A DNA stretch of 64,000 nucleotides, from the NCBI RefSeq assembly GCF_947502395.1, contig NZ_CANMZM010000003.1:943988-1007987 (forward strand), read 5' to 3'. This document shows, in pieces, positions 1 to 8,666 of the stretch (positions within the stretch are counted from its first letter, which is position 1; each line of letters starts with the position of its first letter). The DNA comes from an uncultured Erythrobacter sp. (GTDB lineage: Bacteria; Pseudomonadota; Alphaproteobacteria; Sphingomonadales; Sphingomonadaceae). Under the pieces are notes generated by a model. The model was not told where the DNA came from, did no database searches, and was given only the letters and a program-made list of their open reading frames with translations. Both the position numbers and the translations under genes were made by a program.

Positions 1-26
1 AGCTCTAACCGCTGAGCTACAGGCCC
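1..26 (-). tRNA. tRNA 5' part, cut by window edge
   Basis: Read on the minus strand, the first 26 bases give GGGCCTGTAGCTCAGCGG followed by TTAGAGCT. This is the acceptor 5' strand and D-arm of a tRNA (the TAGCTCAG..GGTTAGAGC pattern). The anticodon lies outside the window, so the isotype cannot be read. An elongator Met or Ile(CAU)-type tRNA is possible from memory of similar 5' halves, but this is a guess. Confidence 0.8.
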
Positions 27-146
27 TTAAAGGGTTCGTTCGGCCAAACCCAAAGCTGAACAGGCGGTGCCTCTACAGCCATGTCAGCAAAACTACAAGC
101 GGCTGTTTTGTCCTTTTTCGAAAACGTGAGGGTGTGACCGAAAAAA

Positions 147-1208
147 TCAGCGCCGAACCGCTGCTATTACGTCATCCACACTGGCTGATCTGACTCCAGC
201 TTTGGCCAAGCGGTCGTAAATTTGGGCGAACCAGTCGTAGAGCTCATCTACCTCACTTTCGCTGCTTGTGTAGGGAGACAGGCCCGGCATCAGAGAGGGG
301 CTGTGGAAGGAGAGAACAGTGAGCGGCAAACCCGCCTCAAGCGTCAACTCTAGCCCGCGTAGGGCCTCCTTGGCGGTAACCCCCTCAGGTGTGAGCGTAA
401 TCCTCTCTAGTAAGCCCAAACGTGCCAATGCGCCCAAGAGCGGTGGGATTTGGGCGCCTCTCTTTTGCAAATGAAGCCCTAGTGGACGCATGGCGCCTCT
501 ATGGACGACTGTCATGGGAGCCTCGAGGAGGGTGCGCTCGTGATCGACCCAATAAGGCACCATTGGGTGGTTGGAGTAATCAGGTCCATTCTGTGCACTG
601 TAATCAAACAGGGGCCGTACAGAGGTGTCGACCTTGATCCCACCTTCTTTAAGTATCTCGGCGGTATTCGAGCCCAGACCATAGCGACCGGCGCGGTAGA
701 TCAGCGGCGCCTCGCCAAATGCTGCTTCGATCTGATCGCGAAGCAGCATGAATTTTACACGCTCCAATTCGGGCGGAAGATTGCCGGCGAACGAGTTTGA
801 GGGACTAAGCGTCTCTTCAAAGGGTGGGTTGACCCAGGGGTGAAGCTGTACGCCGACATCTGCGGTGCCGCGCTGGACAGCGTCACCCAGAACCTCGACT
901 GCAAAGGGATTATTGGCGATGGGCCAATCGACCAGATAGATCGGATGCGCGCCTAGCTTTTCGCAGAACGCCTGAAAGCGGGGGATGGCGGCGACATGGC
1001 TGAGACCGTGCTTATCGCGGGTAAAGGGGCCCTCCCAATCGAACTCCTCTTCGGTGTCGATAGTGAGCAGGACTCGCTGACTAAATCCAGACACAAATTC
1101 CGCGGTGGCGCGGGGATGTGGCACCGCAGTCATGGATGAGGGACAAACCTCAACCTCGCTTGCGGAACGCGCTTGCGTGTCTTCCGGTTGGAGTTCTGCC
1201 GCTGCCAT
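147..1208 (-). CDS. polysaccharide deacetylase-like (WalW-type) protein
   Basis: This 353-residue protein has the N-terminal half of a NodB/polysaccharide deacetylase fold. It shows LLTIDTEEEFDW near residue 50, the acidic metal-site region of the fold, and VGVQLHPWVNPP near residue 118, where a metal-binding His is expected. YRAGRYGLG near residue 170 matches the third conserved block, and LSFHSPSL near residue 300 the last. No signal peptide is evident, so it probably acts in the cytoplasm on a carbohydrate precursor. It resembles the WalW proteins of sphingomonads. The first 25 residues are weakly conserved-looking, and a later start near residue 27 is possible. The actual substrate is unknown. 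Confidence 0.6.
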   Translation of the reverse strand: MAAAELQPEDTQARSASEVEVCPSSMTAVPHPRATAEFVSGFSQRVLLTIDTEEEFDWEGPFTRDKHGLSHVAAIPRFQAFCEKLGAHPIYLVDWPIANNPFAVEVLGDAVQRGTADVGVQLHPWVNPPFEETLSPSNSFAGNLPPELERVKFMLLRDQIEAAFGEAPLIYRAGRYGLGSNTAEILKEGGIKVDTSVRPLFDYSAQNGPDYSNHPMVPYWVDHERTLLEAPMTVVHRGAMRPLGLHLQKRGAQIPPLLGALARLGLLERITLTPEGVTAKEALRGLELTLEAGLPLTVLSFHSPSLMPGLSPYTSSESEVDELYDWFAQIYDRLAKAGVRSASVDDVIAAVRR

Positions 1209-1297
1209 ACAGGCGCCTGTAGCACAGCAGTGCTTAGCGATGCCTTACCGTCCCTCAAGCGGAGGGCTAAGGCACTGATCTTAGGAGCCAATTGTGA

Positions 1298-3310
1298 TTA
1301 ATGCTCGGCAGTCTCTGATCGAATTACCGCTTGGGAGGCGTTCGCCTTTGGAAGTGTTAGGCAAATGGCATCTCCATTCCGTACAAGATCGCCGCCTCCG
1401 CTGCGCGCTTCGGCTCGTGCAAGGCGAAGTGCAAAACCCGCTCCAAATAAGCCCGGGTTGATGGTATTGCTCAACGGGCGTGCGTCAGCAGCAAAAAGAT
1501 CGTCCTCCCCCAGCAGTTGCATTGGCAAATCCAAGGTCAAACTGATCGATCCACCTTCTGTGCCAAGACGCGCCTGAAGCATCTCACCCGCTGCGCAGCC
1601 CCCGCCAAGACTCGCGAGTAAGCGCCACATCAGGCTCTCTGCGTTGTCTGCATCAATCGCTGCCACAAAGGCCGCCTCTTCGTCCCATTCGAGTTCCACG
1701 CCCGCCATCCGTGCTTCAAGCACCCGCGAGAATTGGTTCACAATGCGATGAGTAACAGCGGCAATGTCGGTTTGACCTTCATCGATTTCTATCGCTCCAG
1801 TCTCAAGCTTGGCCAGACGGTCAAGTTCCTCAAAGCCAGAGAGGATGCGTGCTGCGTCAGCGGCAATCGCGGCAGCCAAAGCGCGATATTCATGCGGTGC
1901 GGAACCAAAAAGCTGCTGTTGGATCACTTCCGAATAGCCTTGAACTGCAGTTACCGGCGTGCGCAATTCGTGAAGCAATTGACGGATCCGGTCCGCCTCG
2001 GCCTGTGCTGGAGTGGGGCCAGAAGGAACTGCCTCGATCGGTCTGCGCATTCGTCCGACATAGCCTGCGAATCCGCCAATTTGGCTAAAGCGTGGCTGCG
2101 CGTCCACGACCCAATTTCCCGCAATCGCTGGGGCTCCTGCCAATGTGAACGGGGCTGCGCGGATAGGCTGGCGCCGGTTGAAGGCCGTGGTGACTGCCTC
2201 ATGAAAATCGCCTGACTGAAGCCGCGATGAAGCGAGCAGCCGGGTGCCGATGACCATCGATGCAGCGCCTTCCTCCGCCCATTCGATTCGTCCCGCTGCA
2301 TCCGCTACAAAGCCGAAACCGCGCACCGCACGCACGCGGGCACTATCCTCCTCACCAAGAGGCAGGCGTGGCATAAGCGGGTCGCCATCGGGTCGGCTAT
2401 CACAAGGAGCTTCTTCCGGAGTTAGCGTGCTTTCCCGGTTGCGTTGAAACTTGGCGATACGCTCAACCAGAGCTGAGATTTCGCTGCGCCCATCTGTTTG
2501 ACCATCGTCGGGCGATTGCGCTTTGGCGTCCTCAGAGAGATCTTCATTATCGCCGAGTGGCTTGTCGGAGATTTGCCTTAACTCTTCGATCGTGAAGGGT
2601 TGTGGTTTATAGTCTTTGTCTTCGGTGTTTTCTTCAGACCCATGCGCAATTGACCTGTTCTTCGAAAAGAAGATTGGGCGGAGTGGTGTTGAAGAATCCC
2701 CTGCGTCACTCACCTCTTCTGGATTTTGCTCAATCGGCAAAGTAGTGGGTGGCTCGCGTGGGTTGTCCTCGGGAGGAATACCCGGAGCCGGCAGCTCTTC
2801 GGCTGAGTTAAGGTCTAATGGTTGATCCCCATCAGCATCTGCTCCCGCACTTTGCGGCTGTGGGAGGCCCCGATCGTGGATGCCAAGCTTTTCGAGCGTC
2901 GCCTCTACTCCATCGGGCATATCGCGTCTTAGCCGAAGAAATCCCCGCGCACGCACAGGTAGTCGTGGGATAAGCGCGGTCCAGTCATCAGATGACAGTT
3001 TCGCACGGGAAAGCGCCGCTGATGCCACTTCTGGTTCAAATTCAGCCAAATGCGCGACCAGCTCAGGATTGCGCAGGTGCCAGCTGGGCTCGCTGATAAG
3101 CTGCGCCCGGTCCTTTGAGGGCAAATCTTCGGCAAGCTTGCTCATCCGCATCCACGCAGCGGCAACGAGGCTTGGATCACGGCCTGGTTTGCGTGCTCCG
3201 CTCGCCTCAGCGCCCAGCAAATCAAGCAATTGCCGAAATTGCGTACGACGCATCGCATCACTCTGAGCGCTCTGTCTCAGAACTGTTGCGAGGCGATCAT
3301 CGAAGAACAT
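1298..3310 (-). CDS. sensor histidine kinase with degenerate ATPase domain
   Basis: The 670-residue protein has a clear dimerisation/phosphoacceptor helix, with HELRTPVTAVQGYSE and the phosphoacceptor His at residue 447. Before it lie a long N-terminal region without membrane segments, an acidic Pro-rich linker (about residues 170-310) and a PAS-like segment (about residues 330-430). The C-terminal ATPase part is recognisable by GAGFALRLARAEARSGGG, but it lacks a clear N-box Asn pair and a DxGxG motif. It may therefore bind ATP poorly or act as a phosphatase or scaffold. The start was chosen at MFFDDRLATV; an in-frame start 15 residues upstream would add an unlikely extension. No response regulator is adjacent, so it is an orphan kinase, probably soluble. 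Confidence 0.75.
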   Translation of the reverse strand: MFFDDRLATVLRQSAQSDAMRRTQFRQLLDLLGAEASGARKPGRDPSLVAAAWMRMSKLAEDLPSKDRAQLISEPSWHLRNPELVAHLAEFEPEVASAALSRAKLSSDDWTALIPRLPVRARGFLRLRRDMPDGVEATLEKLGIHDRGLPQPQSAGADADGDQPLDLNSAEELPAPGIPPEDNPREPPTTLPIEQNPEEVSDAGDSSTPLRPIFFSKNRSIAHGSEENTEDKDYKPQPFTIEELRQISDKPLGDNEDLSEDAKAQSPDDGQTDGRSEISALVERIAKFQRNRESTLTPEEAPCDSRPDGDPLMPRLPLGEEDSARVRAVRGFGFVADAAGRIEWAEEGAASMVIGTRLLASSRLQSGDFHEAVTTAFNRRQPIRAAPFTLAGAPAIAGNWVVDAQPRFSQIGGFAGYVGRMRRPIEAVPSGPTPAQAEADRIRQLLHELRTPVTAVQGYSEVIQQQLFGSAPHEYRALAAAIAADAARILSGFEELDRLAKLETGAIEIDEGQTDIAAVTHRIVNQFSRVLEARMAGVELEWDEEAAFVAAIDADNAESLMWRLLASLGGGCAAGEMLQARLGTEGGSISLTLDLPMQLLGEDDLFAADARPLSNTINPGLFGAGFALRLARAEARSGGGDLVRNGDAICLTLPKANASQAVIRSETAEH

Positions 3311-3604
3311 TCTTGCTCCCAAAACGGCAGATTGCAGAACCCACAAAAAACGCAAGCGTTCTCAGCATGTGGGGTAGCACCAAGCGTGCGGCAATACAGA
3401 GGGGCTTTAAGATGCGTTGCAAAGCGGGACAATTGCTGGCACACATAATAAAATTAGTTTCAAAACCGATCTATCGGGCACATTCTTACAGACGATCGGT
3501 GCTGTGTTAGCTGATCTTCCCGAGTCGGGTGTTGACGCTAACTCAGGCAATATCAGGGGGGCTAGGGTGCAGAACGCCGCCTTTTTGAGGAGAAAAAAGG
3601 GATC

Positions 3605-4066
3605 ATGGCGAATTTGGACGAGATCGATCGTCGATTGCTGGGGGAGCTTCAGGCAGAGGGTCGCGTTACCAATGTTGAGCTCGCGCAAAGGGTCGGGCTG
3701 ACTGCGCCGCCCTGCTTGCGCCGTGTGCGCGGGCTTGAAGAAGATGGGGTTATCCGCGGCTACCATGCGGATTTGGACCCATCGAAGCTTGGCTTTGCAA
3801 TCACCGTCTTCGCGATGGTGAGCCTCAAAAGTCAGGCGGAATCCGATCTGCGCGAATTTGAAGATCATATGGCGGACCTTCCTGAGGTACGTGAATGCCA
3901 TATGCTCAATGGTGAAATCGACTTTATTCTGAAGATCGTCAGCCAGGATTTGCAGAGTTTTCAAGAGTTTCTTACCAGTAAGCTAACGCCCGCTCCCAAC
4001 GTGGCAAGCGTCAAAACTTCGCTCACCATCCGCACAGCCAAGCATGAGCCGGGTGTGCCACTGTAA
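3605..4066 (+). CDS. Lrp/AsnC family transcriptional regulator
   Basis: At 153 residues this has the family's usual size. Residues 1-60 form the N-terminal helix-turn-helix, including LDEIDRRLLGELQAEGRV and TAPPCLRRVRGLEEDGVI. Residues 70-145 form the RAM/Lrp ligand-binding domain (VRECHMLNGEIDFILKIV). Such proteins form octamers and sense amino acids. An AGGAG-like site lies about 10 bases before the ATG. The next gene (GFA protein) starts 26 bases after its stop and could be co-transcribed. The target genes cannot be told from the sequence. Confidence 0.9.
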   Translation: MANLDEIDRRLLGELQAEGRVTNVELAQRVGLTAPPCLRRVRGLEEDGVIRGYHADLDPSKLGFAITVFAMVSLKSQAESDLREFEDHMADLPEVRECHMLNGEIDFILKIVSQDLQSFQEFLTSKLTPAPNVASVKTSLTIRTAKHEPGVPL

Positions 4067-4091
4067 GCCTCTTAAGCCGGAGGATCCTGAG

Positions 4092-4541
4092 ATGAGTGAT
4101 CCACAAGAGATCATAGCTGAACCGCTCACAGGATCGTGCCTGTGCGGGGCGGTCACAGTCATAATGCGCGAAGCTCACCGCGAGGTGGACGTGTGCCACT
4201 GCACCATGTGCCAGAAATGGAACGGCTCAATGTATGCCGGGATTGAGGCTGACGACTTTACGCTTGAGGGCGAGAAGCACATAGCGGCCTACCAATCGAG
4301 CAATTGGGCTGAACGTGCGTTTTGCTCCAAATGCGGCAGCCATCTCTGGTACAAATTTCTCCCCACGGGCAATCGTACGTTCTTGGCTGGCATGTTTAAG
4401 CTGCCCGAAGGACTGCCGATCAAGCATCAAATTTTCATCGATGAGAAACAGGACTGGTTCGACATCGCGCAGGACAGCCCCAGGAAAACAGGGCCTGAGA
4501 TCATCGCTGAAGCGGAAGCGGCGGGATTTTCATTCGATTAG
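4092..4541 (+). CDS. GFA family zinc-binding protein
   Basis: This 149-residue protein belongs to the glutathione-dependent formaldehyde-activating (GFA, DUF636) fold. The zinc ligands are visible as CLCGAV (near residue 16), CHCTMC (near residue 35) and FCSKCGSHLW (near residue 78). The family is known for S-hydroxymethylglutathione synthase-like members, but most are uncharacterised, so the reaction here is open. The start was chosen at MSDPQEI because CGGAGG sits 8 bases before it. A further upstream in-frame ATG would overlap the preceding lrp-like gene. It probably shares a transcript with that regulator. Confidence 0.85.
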   Translation: MSDPQEIIAEPLTGSCLCGAVTVIMREAHREVDVCHCTMCQKWNGSMYAGIEADDFTLEGEKHIAAYQSSNWAERAFCSKCGSHLWYKFLPTGNRTFLAGMFKLPEGLPIKHQIFIDEKQDWFDIAQDSPRKTGPEIIAEAEAAGFSFD

Positions 4542-4584
4542 AAGCAATTGGCTTGACGCAGGTTGTGTGCTAAAGGCAGCGGAG

Positions 4585-4977
4585 ATGCTGGATGAGCTGC
4601 CTGAGACTCCGATCGAACTGTCTGAGCCTGCTCAACGTGCCGCAGAGATTGTAGAGCCACATCTGCCGACCGAGACACGCGAAGATGGCTCGGTCGTGAT
4701 CGATTTGTCAGGATTGGCGCCGACACCGACAGAATGTCTCGACCGCGAGCCTGATCCGTTCAATCCGGAGATTGTTGTGTGCCGTAGGTTAACGCCGTCC
4801 CCGCGTCTGGGTGCGAATTACGGTCCGAGCGCCGGCGAGCTTATTGAAGGAAGCGCTGTCCCGCGTGCGCGGGTGCGTATCTCCGAGGATGCCGATGCGG
4901 AAGCCAATGTGACGAGCAAAGGTGTCGGCGGTTGGAACGCCAATGGCGCTGAGGTGCGAGCCAGGATCAAGTTTTGA
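4585..4977 (+). CDS. hypothetical acidic protein
   Basis: I do not recognise this 130-residue protein. It begins MLDELPETPIELSEPAQ and is acidic throughout its first 60 residues. CLDREPDPFNPEIVVC in the middle has two Cys residues and recalls the short conserved block found in many sphingomonad secreted hypotheticals, although no signal peptide is visible. The C-terminus contains RARVRISEDADAEANV. The start was placed at the ATG preceded by GGAG. The stop overlaps the proposed TTG start of the next gene by three bases, which suggests translational coupling. Confidence 0.6.
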   Translation: MLDELPETPIELSEPAQRAAEIVEPHLPTETREDGSVVIDLSGLAPTPTECLDREPDPFNPEIVVCRRLTPSPRLGANYGPSAGELIEGSAVPRARVRISEDADAEANVTSKGVGGWNANGAEVRARIKF

Positions 4978-5528
4978 GAGATATCTCTTACGACGCTGGG
5001 AGCACACTAAGCCACGAAGGTGCCCAAATTTTGGCAACTGTCCGGTATCCAGCTGGTAGAGTTACTTTCGCTGCATTCTTAATGATCTTTCTCGGGGCGC
5101 TATTTTGCCTTGTAGCCTTCGATCCGATGTTGGTTGCAGATCTTGCTCAACGAGAATCCAGAGGTGGTCGCTACGGCTACAATCCATTTCCAGTTTTTGA
5201 GCTTTTCACACTGTTTGGGGTGAATGTTCCGTGTCTGTTACTTGCGGTTTTCTTTTTTTACGGCGGGCAGAAGCTCGTACGCCGATCCATCAACACAACG
5301 GCCATTCTCATAGACGATCTGCAGACGCAGTTTCATTCGACTATCAGGCACCAGCCAATTCAAAGCAGCTCAATCGAAGAGGTGCGCTACTTGGAGCGTC
5401 GAGGTGCGGCTTCGCTTCAGATTGTTTCGGGTAATGAAGTGATCAAAGTGCACGGGGTGTTAAAGGATGATGCCACCACGCTGGTCGAAGCATTTGAACG
5501 GTGGAGGCAGGGCACCCGCGAGCCCTAA
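4974..5528 (+). CDS. hypothetical membrane protein
   Basis: This 184-residue protein has two hydrophobic segments, about residues 30-55 (FAAFLMIFLGALFCLVAF) and 78-100 (LFGVNVPCLLLAVFFFYGG). A soluble tail of about 80 residues follows (VRYLERRGAASLQIVSG), which looks like a small PH-type beta domain, though that is inference. The only start near the beginning is a TTG overlapping the previous stop, so the real start may be a little downstream. It converges on the NDH-2 gene, with stops overlapping by four bases. Function unknown. Confidence 0.6.
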   Translation: MRDISYDAGSTLSHEGAQILATVRYPAGRVTFAAFLMIFLGALFCLVAFDPMLVADLAQRESRGGRYGYNPFPVFELFTLFGVNVPCLLLAVFFFYGGQKLVRRSINTTAILIDDLQTQFHSTIRHQPIQSSSIEEVRYLERRGAASLQIVSGNEVIKVHGVLKDDATTLVEAFERWRQGTREP

Positions 5529-6910
5529 TGCAGCTTCAATCTGGGGCGTACAATCCGGTTCACCCGGCCGATTACCATCAAGCCCAAGCCCTTCAACCAA
5601 CCATGAATACCGATCAGGTGCATACGGTAGAGCGAGGTATAGATGAAGCGTGCTATGCGTCCCTCGACTGCCATCGCCCCGCCAACGAGGTTCCCCATCA
5701 AACTGCCTACGGTGGTGAAGCGACTGAGTGAAATCAGTGAGCCATTGTCTTTGTAGACAAAGTTCTCGAGGGTTTTACCGCGTTCGCGTAAGCGAATGTT
5801 CTTGAAAGCGGTATCTGCCATTTGGTGCGCTGCTTGAGCGCGTGGCGGGATCTGCGGGCCGCCATCTTCGGGTGTGAAAGCGCAGCAATCACCAAGCGCA
5901 AATATATCTTGATCGGTCACAGTTTGCAGTGTGGGCTTCACAACGATCTGATTGCGCGATGTCACCGCAAGGCCAAGATCTCCGATGAAATCGGCGCCTT
6001 TGACCCCGGCGGCCCAAACCATCAGGTCTGCCTCAATTTCTTCACCATCTTTGGTGACGAGCGCATGTTCGGTTGCTTGTACCACCTGCAGACCCTCGCG
6101 CACTTCCACGCCAAGGGTTGTCAGCTCATCGCGGGCTGAGTTTGAAAGGCGTTCGGGAAGGGCGGGAAGAATGCGCTCGCCCGCTTCCAGCAAGGTGACT
6201 TCAAGGCGGCTTTCATCAAACACTTCAAGGCCATAGTGCTTCAGCCCTGCTGCTGCATTGTAGAGCTCTGCTGCAAGCTCAACCCCAGTTGCCCCGCCGC
6301 CTACAATCGCGACCTTCACTCGCTCATCGGAGGCCGGATCGGCCAACATTGCGCGGCTGACGCGTAGGCAATGATTGAGCAGCTTGCGGCGGAATTTGTC
6401 GGCTTGGGTTCGGCTGTCCAGATACAGGCAGTGGTCCTTCACGCCGGGCACTCCAAAATCGTTGGAGACCGAGCCCATGGCGAGCACCAGCATGTCGTAT
6501 CGGATTGTATGGGCGCCGATCACCTCTTTGCCATTGTCATCGAGCACGGGTGCCAAACGGATGGTGCGGTCTTTCCGGTCGATGCTTTCAAGGCTGCCTT
6601 GGAAGAAACGATAGCCCCATCGCGCGCAGTGGCTGCGATAGCCGACTTCATCCATATTGGCATCGAGAGACCCCGCAGCGACTTCGTGCAAGAGTGGCTT
6701 CCAAATGTGTGAGAGGTTTTTATCGACGAGGATGATGTCGTGATTGCGCCGCCCGTATTTCGCACCCAGACGCCGCACAAGCTCAAGACCGCCCGCACCA
6801 CCGCCAACGACCACAATCTGCGTTTTTCGAGTGCCCCGACGGATGCGCGGATAAGGCGGGGAGGCGGTGGCGCGCTCTTCGAGAGGGATACTTTCGTGTT
6901 TCACACCCAA
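5525..6910 (-). CDS. ndh: type II NADH dehydrogenase (NDH-2)
   Basis: The 461-residue flavoprotein has an FAD dinucleotide-binding motif VVVGGGAGGLELVRRLG near residue 33. A second Rossmann motif, VAIVGGGATGVELAAEL, lies near residue 205 for NADH. GDCCAF near residue 343 is the FAD-contacting GD motif of this family. The end (about residues 405-445) is amphipathic to hydrophobic, as expected for peripheral membrane attachment. NDH-2 oxidises NADH and reduces ubiquinone without pumping protons. A 30-residue N-terminal extension, KHESIPLEERATASPPY, precedes the FAD motif. Two NTF2-like genes lie just upstream on the same strand. Confidence 0.85.
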   Translation of the reverse strand: MGVKHESIPLEERATASPPYPRIRRGTRKTQIVVVGGGAGGLELVRRLGAKYGRRNHDIILVDKNLSHIWKPLLHEVAAGSLDANMDEVGYRSHCARWGYRFFQGSLESIDRKDRTIRLAPVLDDNGKEVIGAHTIRYDMLVLAMGSVSNDFGVPGVKDHCLYLDSRTQADKFRRKLLNHCLRVSRAMLADPASDERVKVAIVGGGATGVELAAELYNAAAGLKHYGLEVFDESRLEVTLLEAGERILPALPERLSNSARDELTTLGVEVREGLQVVQATEHALVTKDGEEIEADLMVWAAGVKGADFIGDLGLAVTSRNQIVVKPTLQTVTDQDIFALGDCCAFTPEDGGPQIPPRAQAAHQMADTAFKNIRLRERGKTLENFVYKDNGSLISLSRFTTVGSLMGNLVGGAMAVEGRIARFIYTSLYRMHLIGIHGWLKGLGLMVIGRVNRIVRPRLKLH

Positions 6911-6966
6911 CTAACGCGCAACATCCCATTCGGTGCCCCAATCCGCCAGAAACGCCGGGACGAGCC

Positions 6967-7344
6967 CTAGTCATGCGCTTTAAGCCGCCCAAAGAAACCG
7001 ATGACTTTCACAATTTTCCCAGCATCATTAACCTCGGTCATATCAAAGCCATCCATCAGGCGTTTGTCGCCCATGTCGATCTTCCAATGATAGCGGCAGA
7101 AGTTGTTCTGCATGTCGACCTCGCTGTTGCGGCCATAGACTGCGCCCGGGATCTGCTTTTGCACCTGTTGCACCATATCGATGAAGGCCTTGCGCCCGAT
7201 GATATTGTGGTTGGGGTCGGCGAAATGGACGTTGTGTTCCATTGCCTCCTCGGTGAGGCGCTCAATCTCTGCAGCATCGGTGGTGTTCCAGATCGCCATC
7301 ATTTTCTCGAGGCTTTCCATATATCCGCTCATGTGCGTGTTCAT
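6967..7344 (-). CDS. NTF2-like/SnoaL-like small protein
   Basis: This 125-residue protein has the cone-shaped NTF2/SnoaL fold pattern: an N-terminal helical stretch (YMESLEKMMAIWNTTD), the conserved EHNVHFADPNHNIIGRK turn, and beta strands ending in IVKVIGFFGRL. The family includes isomerases, hydratases and simple binding proteins, so no reaction is assigned. Three possible starts (M1, M5, M9) lie within nine codons. The upstream related gene ends only two bases before it, so the two are almost certainly one operon and may form a heterodimer. Confidence 0.75.
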   Translation of the reverse strand: MNTHMSGYMESLEKMMAIWNTTDAAEIERLTEEAMEHNVHFADPNHNIIGRKAFIDMVQQVQKQIPGAVYGRNSEVDMQNNFCRYHWKIDMGDKRLMDGFDMTEVNDAGKIVKVIGFFGRLKAHD

Positions 7345-7346
7345 TC

Positions 7347-7793
7347 CTAACTGTAACTTGCATCAACTTCTGGTGCGTGCTGACCAAGCCATTCCAAGGC
7401 GTTCTGCACATCTGCTTCGGCAAGATCGTAGATGTCGTTCATCGCAATCAGCCGGTCACCTTTGAAACGCCAAAGGCTCTTCGCTGAAAAGTGGAGCAGA
7501 GGTTTGTCGCCCAATCGATAGACACCCATGGCGCGTCCTGTGATTGCATCGGGCGCAAACTCGCGCACTCCGACACCGAACCACCATCTCTGGTCGAATT
7601 GCCGATCGAAGTTGGCGATCGATTTCGCAAAACCCGCGAGCACGGTGTCACGCCCAGCAAGACTGCACGCAAAAGGTGCGCCCGACACTGTGTAAGTCAC
7701 CTTGGGGTCAAGGAACGGCGCGAGCGCGTCCCAATCATCCGTTTCGACAGCCTCATCAAAGGCGGCAATCCATTCGCGCCATCTTGCAATCAT
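7347..7793 (-). CDS. NTF2-like/SnoaL-like protein
   Basis: The 148-residue protein shows the NTF2 pattern: MIARWREWIAAFDEAVETDDW, FLDPKVTYTVSG, YRLGDKPLLHFSAKSLWRF and MNDIYDLAEADVQNAL. AGAGGAG lies seven bases before the ATG at 7793, which supports this start over a longer reading that begins 13 codons upstream. It is the first gene of a minus-strand group with the second NTF2-like gene and possibly NDH-2. It is divergent from the XRE regulator at 7875, which is its likely controller. Substrate unknown. Confidence 0.75.
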   Translation of the reverse strand: MIARWREWIAAFDEAVETDDWDALAPFLDPKVTYTVSGAPFACSLAGRDTVLAGFAKSIANFDRQFDQRWWFGVGVREFAPDAITGRAMGVYRLGDKPLLHFSAKSLWRFKGDRLIAMNDIYDLAEADVQNALEWLGQHAPEVDASYS

Positions 7794-7855
7794 GTGTCTT
7801 GCTCCTCTTTTGTGGAGCTTCAATGCAATCAAGAAGTAATAGACACAATTACCTC

Positions 7856-7877
7856 AACGTCATAATGAGACGTTATG
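7856..7877. promoter_or_regulatory. inverted repeat abutting XRE gene start
   Basis: AACGTC (7856-7861) and GACGTT (7869-7874) form a perfect 6-bp inverted repeat with a 7-base spacer, ending directly before the ATG at 7875. It lies in the 81-base space between two divergent genes, so an autoregulatory operator is likely. TAGACA at 7840-7845 could serve as a -35 box, but the -10 is weak. This is inference from symmetry and position. Confidence 0.45.
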
Positions 7878-8666
7878 GGTTTTGGAGTCGTCCTCGCAAG
7901 ATTACGCCGCGCACGCGGTTGGTCACAAGAAGAGCTCGCGCATAAAGCCGAGCTTTCTCAGCGGCATGTCAGCTTTCTTGAGACAGGGCGGTCGCAGCCG
8001 GGGCGGGCTGCCTTGGCCAAGTTGACGAAAGCTATGGCGCTAAAAGGGTGGGAGCAACGTTCGTTGATGCGGTCATTGACAGATGAGCCTGAACGCCCGC
8101 AGCCTGAAAGAGCGCCCACCGCCTTACCGGAAGGGTTTCTGGAGAGACTATCGATCTGGCCAGCATGCACCTTCAAGTCAGACGGATCGCTGGTGCAAAG
8201 CAATACGGCGCTCGACACGCTCCTCGACTATGCGTCTGGTGGCAAGGATTTATGGGGCGCAACTGCGGCCGTTGGCGTCCCGAACCTGTATGACCTCGTG
8301 TTTCATCCCAAGGGATTGATCCGTTGGATGATAAATCCAGAAGCGGTCATCCCCGAAACGCTTAGGCGCCTGAGGATCGAAGCCTCTCACAAGCCAACTT
8401 TGAACAAAGCGCTTTCGCGTTTTGAGGGGTATCCCAGCGTTCAAAAATGGGGGGCAGGGCTGGGCGATCCGCCTGCGGTTTTGGCCGAAGCTTATCGCTT
8501 ACCAATGGGTAAGACGCTCACCGTTGTTTCTGTTCTATCGTCGATTGCGTCGCCGGGAGAATATGATTTGGCCTCTCTGAGGATTGAGACCTTCGTGCCC
8601 GCCGATGGCGAAAGCGCTAAGCTTCTTAGCTCTCTCGCTCGTCCAACCACTCTTCCAGCCATTTGA
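7875..8666 (+). CDS. XRE-family regulator with MmyB-like C-terminal domain
   Basis: The 263-residue protein begins with a helix-turn-helix of the Cro/XRE type (residues 3-60, including [24 protein letters not shown]). Residues 90-255 follow the MmyB-like ligand-binding region seen in this architecture: [28 protein letters not shown] and [13 protein letters not shown]. Actinobacterial and proteobacterial relatives bind fatty acyl-like ligands in this PAS-like part and control a divergent neighbour. Here the divergent neighbours are NTF2-like genes. Its 3' end overlaps the convergent accC gene by 41 bases, so the last 13 codons lie over the end of accC. Confidence 0.8.
   Translation: MGFGVVLARLRRARGWSQEELAHKAELSQRHVSFLETGRSQPGRAALAKLTKAMALKGWEQRSLMRSLTDEPERPQPERAPTALPEGFLERLSIWPACTFKSDGSLVQSNTALDTLLDYASGGKDLWGATAAVGVPNLYDLVFHPKGLIRWMINPEAVIPETLRRLRIEASHKPTLNKALSRFEGYPSVQKWGAGLGDPPAVLAEAYRLPMGKTLTVVSVLSSIASPGEYDLASLRIETFVPADGESAKLLSSLARPTTLPAI

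Noticed and set aside
4974..5528. Treating the TTG start as certain
   Set aside because: It only rests on overlap with the previous stop; the true start may lie downstream, so the gene is kept with lower confidence.
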